Below, piece after piece: positions 57,946-64,000 of a stretch of DNA of 64,000 nucleotides; positions within the stretch are counted from its first letter, which is position 1; the number at the start of each line of letters is the position of its first letter. The stretch covers positions 186,001-250,000 of the forward strand of contig NZ_BMHM01000002.1 in NCBI RefSeq assembly GCF_014640815.1, read 5' to 3'. The notes beneath the pieces were generated by a model. The model did not search any database, was not told the DNA's origin, and saw only the letters and a list, made by a program, of their open reading frames with translations. This stretch comes from Vreelandella lutescens (GTDB lineage Bacteria; Pseudomonadota; Gammaproteobacteria; Pseudomonadales; Halomonadaceae). Made by a program: the position numbers and the translations under genes.

Positions 57946-58323
57946 ATGATTGTGGGGATTGGCTCTGATATTGCGCGGGTTGAGCGTTTTCGTCAGGCCG
58001 TGACGCGTCACGGCCCACGCTTTGCGCAACGTATTCTAGGGCCAGACGAGCAGTCGGTATGGCAAGCAAAAGGCCAAGCAACGGCCTACTTGGCGAAACG
58101 TTTCGCGGCAAAGGAAGCGTTTGTCAAAGCCCTAGGGCTTGGGCTGCGCCAGGGCATGCAGTGGAGCGAGATACAGGTGCTCAACGATGCCTTGGGCAAG
58201 CCCAGTCTAAAGCTTAGTGGCGAAGCGCAGCGGCTTTTTCGCGCAAGTGGTGCCACCGCTGCGCATATTTCGCTGAGTGATGAGGCTGATTACGCTGTCG
58301 CTTTTGTCGTGCTGGAACGATGA
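57946..58323 (+). CDS. acpS: Holo-[acyl-carrier-protein] synthase
   Basis: Transfers 4'-phosphopantetheine from CoA to acyl carrier protein (AcpP, 13481-13714). 125 residues: MIVGIGSDIARVERFRQAV, the RFAAKEAFVKALGLGL motif with catalytic Asp-Glu pair, and the AHISLSDEADYAVAFVVLE C-terminus. The ATG is chosen from the conserved MIVGIGSDI; an open frame upstream inside pdxJ is spurious. Gap of 1 bp to pdxJ. Confidence 0.95.
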   Translation: MIVGIGSDIARVERFRQAVTRHGPRFAQRILGPDEQSVWQAKGQATAYLAKRFAAKEAFVKALGLGLRQGMQWSEIQVLNDALGKPSLKLSGEAQRLFRASGATAAHISLSDEADYAVAFVVLER

Positions 58324-58329
58324 GTCGAT

Positions 58330-58354
58330 CATGGCGCTATTCATAAGCGCCATG
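58330..58354. terminator. 9-bp hairpin between acpS and gacS (convergent)
   Basis: CATGGCGCT (58330-58338) and AGCGCCATG (58346-58354) perfectly paired around a 7-nt loop, followed by TTT. It lies between the acpS stop and the gacS stop. Confidence 0.65.
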
Positions 58355-58378
58355 TTTCAGGCACCCCAATGCCAGCTG

Positions 58379-61078
58379 CTACGTGAGCAAGGTATGGCGT
58401 TCCTGGCTAAGGCGCGCCATGGCGGTATAGAGCTCGTCCAGTAGCGTTTTAACATGGCGTAGTCCACTGGTGCGCAATCGTGTTTCTAACGTTTCCACCA
58501 GTAGCGCTAATTCTGGTGCGCCACAGTAGCGGCTGGCACCGTTCAACCCGTGTACCCAGTCGAGTAGTGTCGTTAAATCGGCCGCTTGGAAGGCGCTGCG
58601 GATCTGCTGCTCGGTTTCGGGCAAACTATCGATAAGTCTTACTAACTGCTGCTTCGCGAGTGTCTCTTTGCCACCCGCTAAGCGTGCCCCAAGGGTTAAG
58701 TCGACGGCTGGGAGCGAGCTTGAGGGGGCGCTGGGTGATGGTAACGGACGAGCAGGCGTCACTTCTGGCGCGGTCATATGTTGCGGTGCGATGCCTAAGA
58801 AACGCTGCAGCAATTGCTGTAGCTGAGCGTCGTCGATCGGTTTGACCAAAACATCGTCTAGACCTTCGCTTAGCCACTGCTGCCTTTCCGTACTGAGTAC
58901 GTGAGCCGTCACGGCAATAATAGGGCAGCGCGCCCAGCTATTATTAATTCTACGCAGTGCCTGGGTCGTTTGTATGCCATCCATGCCGGGCATACGAATA
59001 TCCATCAGCACCATATCTGCGGTGTGGTGGCGGGCGAACTCTAGCGCCTCATGACCACTCTCAGCCAGTGCAATGCGTAACGTATCGCTCTCCAGCATGG
59101 CTTTTAACAGCTCACGATTAGGCGAGTTATCGTCGACGATCAGAACGGTTAAGTGTGGCGCAGGTAAAGGTTTACTGACGCTGTCGCTGGTAATAGAAAG
59201 AGCCTGAGGGTGCATCAGCATACGCAGCGTAGTGGCTAGCTGTGCGCGGGTAAACGGTTTACACAGCATCTCACCGCCATGGGGCAGCTCCCATGAAGGC
59301 AGGTCAAAGCTTGTGGTGTTTGCCAGAATCATGACCGGGCAGGGCGTTTGTTGAATCACGGACTGCCAATAGCCTTTGCGCTCTTCGTCAAAGTCTTCTG
59401 CGGACAAACACAGAATCAGCAGCGACTCACTGCCTGCGTCAATGAACGACACTGGGCGTGCGCCCCAGCGCTCCAACAGGTGTTCTAGCACGTTGCGGGT
59501 GGGTAGGTGAGGTTCATGAAGGCGGACAATGGGGCTGTCCAGCGTCAGCTCTGGCGGGCGCTCGTCGGCAAGATGCGCTAGCAGCGGCAGCGTAAAGGAG
59601 AACGTCGACCCTTTGCCTAGCTCGCTTTCAACCGTGATTTCCCCGCCCATGCGCTGGATCAGTTGGCGACAAATCGTGAGGCCCAAGCCGCTGCCGCCAA
59701 ACTGGCGTGAATGGCTGGGTTCGGCTTGAGAAAAGGCGCTAAATAGCTGCTGTTGATGCTCGTCGCTTAAGCCAATGCCGGTGTCGCTAACGCTAATGTG
59801 CAACACCACATGCTGACCTTCCTGGTTATCCAGCATTACCCGGACGATTACTTCACCCTCCGTCGTGAATTTAAGGGCATTGCCCAGCAGGTTATTCAAC
59901 ACTTGGTGGATACGCAGTGGGTCGCCGCATAGGGGCGTGGGCACATCGTCGTAGACCATGGCGACCAAGTGCAGCTGCTTGCGCTGCGCTTCGGGGGCAT
60001 GAAGACCAATAATCTCATCCACCAGGGCGACAATATCGACATCAACCTCTTCCAAGGTCAGCCGGTCGGCTTCCAGTTTAGAGAAGTCCAATACATCGTT
60101 GACCAGCATCAGTAGGTTATCGCAGGCGCGGCGGACGTGCTCTAGCCACTCTTTTTGCCGATTATCCAGGGAGGAGCGTCCTAGCAGGCGGCAAAAGCCG
60201 ATAATACCGTTCAGCGGTGTGCGTATCTCATGGCTCATATTCGCTAGAAACTCGGATTTAACGGCGTTGGCACGTAGCGCGCTACGATGAGCCAAATCGA
60301 GCTTGATGTTTTGCTCTTCAATGGTCTCCATCGACTCCTGCAGTTCGCTGGTGGCCTGCTCAATCTGGCTCTGCATGTCACGCTGGGCCTGCTGGAAATG
60401 TTCGGCTAAGCGGTTAATGTGGTTGGCCAGCTGTTTAAACTCGGTTGGCTTGGCGGTGGACATTACCAAGCTGTAATCACCTCGCGATAAGCGATATAGC
60501 GCTTGGTTGGCCTCTTCAATAGGGCGGCTGGCGTAGCGGCTAATGGCAAAGGCAATCAAAAACAGCAGCAGCCCTAGTAGCATGCCGCCCAGACTCAAAC
60601 TGGCTATTAGCCGATAGCGCTCAAGCGTTAACGCACGAATATCCATTTCCGCCTCTAGCCATCCGCTTGCCACGCGGTTAGCGCTGGCAACGGTTTCACT
60701 GGTGAGCGGTACCTGCAAGCGCCAAGCGTCTTCTTCCATCGCAATCGCGGTAACCTCCGGGGCATGTAACCGCGGCGGCGGCGGCATCGAGCGGCCCAGC
60801 ACCAGCAGGCGGTTACCCTGCTCATCAAAGAGCGTTACTGCCCGCAACCCCCGGTGTTCCAGCAACTGCTGTGCCAGCTCCTCAAGGCGCTGTAAATCGC
60901 CGTCAGCCATGGCACTGCCAAGGCTTGGGGCCAATAGCTCGCCAGCACTGGTGAGGCGGTCTTTAAGAACATCACGGCCAGTGTGGTCGCTTTGAATCAC
61001 GAAGAGCACCGCCATGACGGCGTACACCAGCAGAGGAAAACCCAGCAGGGCAAATAGCAGACGCGTGTTTAATGACAT
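58379..61078 (-). CDS. gacS: Hybrid sensor histidine kinase GacS/BarA
   Basis: 899-residue unorthodox sensor kinase that controls the GacA response regulator and sRNA pathway. N-terminal TM at 7-28 and second TM at about 158-180 with a periplasmic loop, HAMP linker (about 180-235), HisKA with His283 (ANMSHEIRTPLN), HATPase with GSGLGLTI, a degenerate receiver-like region (515-625), a true receiver with Asp693 (DMVLMDIRMPGMDG) and an Hpt domain with His843. Location beside cysM-rlmD-relA fits Pseudomonas gacS. GacA is not in the window. Confidence 0.92.
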   Translation of the reverse strand: MSLNTRLLFALLGFPLLVYAVMAVLFVIQSDHTGRDVLKDRLTSAGELLAPSLGSAMADGDLQRLEELAQQLLEHRGLRAVTLFDEQGNRLLVLGRSMPPPPRLHAPEVTAIAMEEDAWRLQVPLTSETVASANRVASGWLEAEMDIRALTLERYRLIASLSLGGMLLGLLLFLIAFAISRYASRPIEEANQALYRLSRGDYSLVMSTAKPTEFKQLANHINRLAEHFQQAQRDMQSQIEQATSELQESMETIEEQNIKLDLAHRSALRANAVKSEFLANMSHEIRTPLNGIIGFCRLLGRSSLDNRQKEWLEHVRRACDNLLMLVNDVLDFSKLEADRLTLEEVDVDIVALVDEIIGLHAPEAQRKQLHLVAMVYDDVPTPLCGDPLRIHQVLNNLLGNALKFTTEGEVIVRVMLDNQEGQHVVLHISVSDTGIGLSDEHQQQLFSAFSQAEPSHSRQFGGSGLGLTICRQLIQRMGGEITVESELGKGSTFSFTLPLLAHLADERPPELTLDSPIVRLHEPHLPTRNVLEHLLERWGARPVSFIDAGSESLLILCLSAEDFDEERKGYWQSVIQQTPCPVMILANTTSFDLPSWELPHGGEMLCKPFTRAQLATTLRMLMHPQALSITSDSVSKPLPAPHLTVLIVDDNSPNRELLKAMLESDTLRIALAESGHEALEFARHHTADMVLMDIRMPGMDGIQTTQALRRINNSWARCPIIAVTAHVLSTERQQWLSEGLDDVLVKPIDDAQLQQLLQRFLGIAPQHMTAPEVTPARPLPSPSAPSSSLPAVDLTLGARLAGGKETLAKQQLVRLIDSLPETEQQIRSAFQAADLTTLLDWVHGLNGASRYCGAPELALLVETLETRLRTSGLRHVKTLLDELYTAMARLSQERHTLLT

Positions 61079-61169
61079 GAAAGAAGCTCGTTGAATCTAG
61101 AAGGTTGCCTGTCCAGTCACAGGCAGCACCGATATAATGCAGCATAACGGTTACGAGAAGGAATGTTCG

Positions 61170-62066
61170 ATGAATTATCCCACGCTTGAAGATGTGGTCG
61201 GCAATACGCCGCTGGTTCGCCTAAAACGGATTACCGCCGGTAAAAACAATACGTTGCTTGCCAAACTGGAAGGTAATAACCCGGCGGGTTCGGTCAAAGA
61301 CCGTCCGGCGCTTTCGATGCTGAGCGAAGCAGAAGCGCGCGGAGAGATTACCCCAGGGGATACGCTGATTGAGGCTACCTCGGGTAACACGGGTATTGCC
61401 CTCGCCATGGCAGCGGCGATTAAAGGGTACAAAATGACCCTGATCATGCCGGAAAACGCCTCCACTGAGCGTAAGCAGGCGATGGCCGCCTACGGCGCAA
61501 CGCTGATTAGCGCCAGTAAAGAAGGCGGCATGGAAGAGGCCCGTGACATCGCAGATGCCATGATTGCCCGCGGTGAAGGCAAACCGCTAAACCAGTTTGC
61601 CAACCCGGACAACCCGCTGGCCCACTACCGCACCACCGGGCCGGAAGTATGGCGGCAAACCGGCGGTGAAGTGACTCACTTTGTCAGCTCTATGGGCACC
61701 ACGGGCACCATCATGGGCGTATCGCGCTACCTGAAAGAGCAAAATAGCGCGATTCAAATTGTCGGCCTGCAGCCTGCAGATGGCGCTAGCATCCCCGGTA
61801 TTCGCCGTTGGCCGCAAGAGTATTTACCGGCCATTTTTGAAGCGCCGCGTGTGGATACGACGCTTGATATTGGCCAGCACGAAGCAGAAGAGCACATGCG
61901 CCGTTTAGCGCGTGAAGAGGGCATCTTCGCGGGCGTCTCCTCCGGCGGCAGCCTGGCAGGTGCGCTGCGTATTGCTGAACAAACCGAGAATGCGGTCATC
62001 GTGTTTATTGTCTGTGACCGTGGGGATCGCTATCTCTCTACGGGCTTATTCGCTCCGGAGGTATAG
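61170..62066 (+). CDS. cysM: Cysteine synthase B
   Basis: PLP enzyme forming cysteine from O-acetylserine with sulfide or thiosulfate. 298 residues. VVGNTPLVRLKRI, PLP Lys43 in NPAGSVKDRPA, EATSGNTGIALA, and SSMGTTGTIMGVSRYLK. The ATG at 61170 follows AGAAGGA; the longer upstream frame to 61137 is not supported. Divergent from gacS. Its stop is immediately followed by rlmD. Confidence 0.94.
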   Translation: MNYPTLEDVVGNTPLVRLKRITAGKNNTLLAKLEGNNPAGSVKDRPALSMLSEAEARGEITPGDTLIEATSGNTGIALAMAAAIKGYKMTLIMPENASTERKQAMAAYGATLISASKEGGMEEARDIADAMIARGEGKPLNQFANPDNPLAHYRTTGPEVWRQTGGEVTHFVSSMGTTGTIMGVSRYLKEQNSAIQIVGLQPADGASIPGIRRWPQEYLPAIFEAPRVDTTLDIGQHEAEEHMRRLAREEGIFAGVSSGGSLAGALRIAEQTENAVIVFIVCDRGDRYLSTGLFAPEV

Positions 62067-63503
62067 ATGGCTATGTTGGGTAAGCGGCGGCCGCCTAGGC
62101 CCGCCTCCGGCCACTCTGGGCTGGCGCGAACGCCAAGCAGTCAACCTGCGCCTGCTAAGCAGGCAACCTCTCAGGATGCTTCTGCGCCGCTGGTCATTGA
62201 GCGGCTGGCCCACGATGGGCGAGGCGTTAGCCACAACCCCGCAGGCAAAACTGTGTTTGTGGATCAAGCGCTGCCCGGAGAACAGGTGGAGGTGGCGGTG
62301 CACGTCACTCGCAAGCGCTTTGATGAAGCTCATATCAAAACGTTGATGATCTCCTCACCGCAGCGAGTAACGCCCCCCTGCGATCATTTTGGCCACTGCG
62401 GTGGGTGTGATTTACAGCACTTGGCGGTAGACGCGCAGCGCACTCACAAGCGTGAGGTGGTGACAGAGTTAATGGCGCGCCAGGGCATAAAGCTCAGCGA
62501 TATCGCCGCGATTGATGGCCATCAGGAACACTATCGCCGCCGGGCGCGGCTAGGCGTCAAGGTCGATAGCCAGAATAACGTGCGGCTTGGTTTTCGCGCA
62601 GCCAATAGCCACCGGCTTGTAGATATTGATCACTGCCATGTGCTGGTGCCTGCGCTACAAACGCTGATAACGCCGCTAAAGCAGCTGCTTACTCAGCTAG
62701 ATGCCCCCCGGGCGGTGGGCCATATTGAGCTAATGGCCACGCCGCAAGCTACGGTGGTGCTTATCAGGCAGCTAAAGCAGCAGCCGCAGGATTGGCAGCG
62801 TTGGCAAGCGTTTGCCGCCGAGCAGCAGGTGAGTGTGGGCATGTGGTTAGGGCGAGAATCCCCCGCGCTGCACTGGCATGGTGCAGAGCCTGCGCTGGAA
62901 GAGCGCTTTGCGATGAGTGCGCTAGGCATTGTGCCTGCTGCTAACACCACCACAGAAGAACTGGTGCTGCAGTTTGCCCCCGGTGATTTTTTACAGGTAA
63001 ATGCCGAGGTCAATCAAAAGATGGTCTCCCAAGTGGTAGCATGGTTAAAGCCAGCGCCTGGGATGGCGTTGCTAGACCTGTTCGCGGGAATGGGGAATTT
63101 CAGCTTACCTCTGGCGGCGGCGGGTGCAAGCGTGCACGCGGTAGAGGGGAATGCCGCAATGGTGCAGCGCTTGGGCGATAACGCGATGCTTAACCATCTC
63201 ACGGTGAGTGCACAGCAGGCGGATCTTAACGATGTGGCGGCGGTGAAAGCACTACTGCGCGAGCATCCGGTGGATGCCTTGGTGTTAGACCCACCGCGCA
63301 ACGGAGCAGAAGCTATATGCCAGGCGGTGGGACGCCATAAAGTGGCTAAGGTGGCCTATATTTCTTGTGACCCTGCTACGCTGGCGCGGGATGCGGCACA
63401 CCTTGTGCATGCGGGATATCGCGTCAAGCACGTCGCAGTGGCGGACATGTTCCTGCACACCGCCCACATGGAAACGCTGATGCTGTTTGAATACGCGGGC
63501 TAG
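62067..63503 (+). CDS. rlmD: 23S rRNA (uracil(1939)-C5)-methyltransferase RlmD
   Basis: SAM-dependent rRNA methyltransferase (RumA). 478 residues: TRAM domain at about 43-90, an Fe-S cluster region with Cys105, Cys111, Cys114 and a later Cys in DIDHCHVL, the SAM motif LLDLFAGMGNFSLPLA, and the catalytic Cys in AYISCDPATLARD. Starts directly after the cysM stop with the ribosome-binding site inside cysM. Fused basic linker at the N-terminus. Confidence 0.94.
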   Translation: MAMLGKRRPPRPASGHSGLARTPSSQPAPAKQATSQDASAPLVIERLAHDGRGVSHNPAGKTVFVDQALPGEQVEVAVHVTRKRFDEAHIKTLMISSPQRVTPPCDHFGHCGGCDLQHLAVDAQRTHKREVVTELMARQGIKLSDIAAIDGHQEHYRRRARLGVKVDSQNNVRLGFRAANSHRLVDIDHCHVLVPALQTLITPLKQLLTQLDAPRAVGHIELMATPQATVVLIRQLKQQPQDWQRWQAFAAEQQVSVGMWLGRESPALHWHGAEPALEERFAMSALGIVPAANTTTEELVLQFAPGDFLQVNAEVNQKMVSQVVAWLKPAPGMALLDLFAGMGNFSLPLAAAGASVHAVEGNAAMVQRLGDNAMLNHLTVSAQQADLNDVAAVKALLREHPVDALVLDPPRNGAEAICQAVGRHKVAKVAYISCDPATLARDAAHLVHAGYRVKHVAVADMFLHTAHMETLMLFEYAG

Positions 63504-63573
63504 TTTGCCCTTTGCAGCAAGCTTTGGTGGCAGTGGTGTGGAGGCTGCCACCCTGAAAGGATGAGTCATAGTC

Positions 63574-64000
63574 ATGGTGAAAGTGCGTGAAGACCAGCCG
63601 CTGACAGAAAGCGGTAAGGTGGACATACAACAATGGTTAACGCGCCTTCAGGAAGATGTGCGCCTACGTGAACCTGAGCGCTTGATGCAAGCCTGCGAGC
63701 TCGCCGAGCAGCTAGAGCGAGAGGCGCCTCGCACCCATCGCGTGTGGCTATCGCCGGGTTCTAGCTTCCGGATGGGGCTTGAGATGGCGGATATTCTCGC
63801 CGACCTCAAGCTTGACCAAGCAACGCTGGAAGCCGCCGTGCTCTACCGCGCTGTGCGCGAAGGGCTACTAAGCCTTGAGGCCGTGGGCAAACGCTTTGGT
63901 GATGAAGTCGCTAAGCTTATCGACGGCGTGCTGCAAATGGCCGCCATCAGCTACCCATTGGCACCTAACCATGGCATGAGCCAGCATAATCAGCAGGAGA
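63574..64000 (+). CDS. relA: GTP pyrophosphokinase RelA, truncated by window end
   Basis: (p)ppGpp synthetase I of the stringent response. The 142 visible residues begin MVKVREDQPLTESGKVDIQQWL and run through the N-terminal HD-like region (SSFRMGLEMADILADLKLDQATLEAAVLYRAVREG), closely matching P. aeruginosa RelA N-terminus. Synthetase and regulatory domains lie beyond the window. ATG after a gap of 70 bp from rlmD, matching the cysM-rlmD-relA order. Confidence 0.93.
   Translation, partial: MVKVREDQPLTESGKVDIQQWLTRLQEDVRLREPERLMQACELAEQLEREAPRTHRVWLSPGSSFRMGLEMADILADLKLDQATLEAAVLYRAVREGLLSLEAVGKRFGDEVAKLIDGVLQMAAISYPLAPNHGMSQHNQQE

Overview
The window is a 64 kb block of chromosomal core genome from a gammaproteobacterium. 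Gene content and order (kdsB-ptp-murB / rne / rluC-HAD-sppA / maf / yceD-rpmF-plsX-fabD-fabG-acpP-fabF-pabC-mltG-tmk-holB-pilZ-tatD; rpoE-rseABC-mucD-lepA-lepB-rnc-era-recO-pdxJ-acpS; gacS / cysM-rlmD-relA) closely follow the Pseudomonas/Oceanospirillales arrangement. Moderate-to-high GC, acidic proteins and the mixture of gene neighbourhoods suggest a Halomonas-like (Halomonadaceae) organism; this is inference, since no rRNA is present. I see no tRNA, rRNA, insertion sequence, prophage or CRISPR array.

Layout. 1-2.1 kb: LPS and peptidoglycan precursor genes (kdsB, partial; LMW phosphatase; murB). 2.1-9.5 kb: RNase E with a very long disordered tail, divergent from rluC, a HAD phosphatase and sppA, then a convergent maf/yceF. 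9.6-19.9 kb: the fatty-acid synthesis cluster (no fabH) running into pabC, mltG, tmk, holB, pilZ and tatD. 19.9-26 kb: a DUF1285 gene overlapping a UvrD/Rep-type helicase, then a three-gene cassette of porin-like barrel, small PstS-like periplasmic protein and membrane diguanylate cyclase. 26-29.8 kb: electron-transfer flavoprotein genes (ETF-QO divergent from etfBA). 30-34.7 kb: Mn-type sodA and the class Ib ribonucleotide reductase operon nrdHIEF, preceded by a pair of NrdR-like boxes exactly 31 bp apart. 34.8-40 kb: a Fur-box-preceded TonB2-type energy-transduction operon (DUF3450, TtpC, ExbB, ExbD, TonB, TPR). 40-46.9 kb: an unrecognised secreted tandem-repeat protein, xthA, a small basic protein, rhlB, dinG and a DAHP synthase. 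47-51.9 kb: the envelope-stress sigma-E operon with a candidate leader peptide overlapping rpoE. 52-58.3 kb: lepA-lepB-rnc-era-recO-pdxJ-acpS, where PdxJ carries an unusual His-rich tail. 58.4-64 kb: gacS/barA hybrid kinase divergent from cysM-rlmD-relA (relA cut by the window end).

How they work together. Most genes are housekeeping (envelope precursors, fatty acids, RNA processing, translation quality, DNA repair). Three regions look regulated as units: the sodA-nrd-TonB stretch (Mn/Fe and oxidative physiology, with NrdR-like and Fur-like sites), the sigma-E regulon core, and the diguanylate-cyclase cassette, which has a good promoter flanked by a 9-bp inverted repeat. Many convergent gene ends are closed by long perfect hairpins without a U-tract.

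The best candidates for undescribed biology are the porin/PstS-like/GGDEF cassette, the sORF overlapping rpoE, the two-repeat secreted protein downstream of the TonB operon, and the His-rich tail of PdxJ. No function is proven here for any of them.
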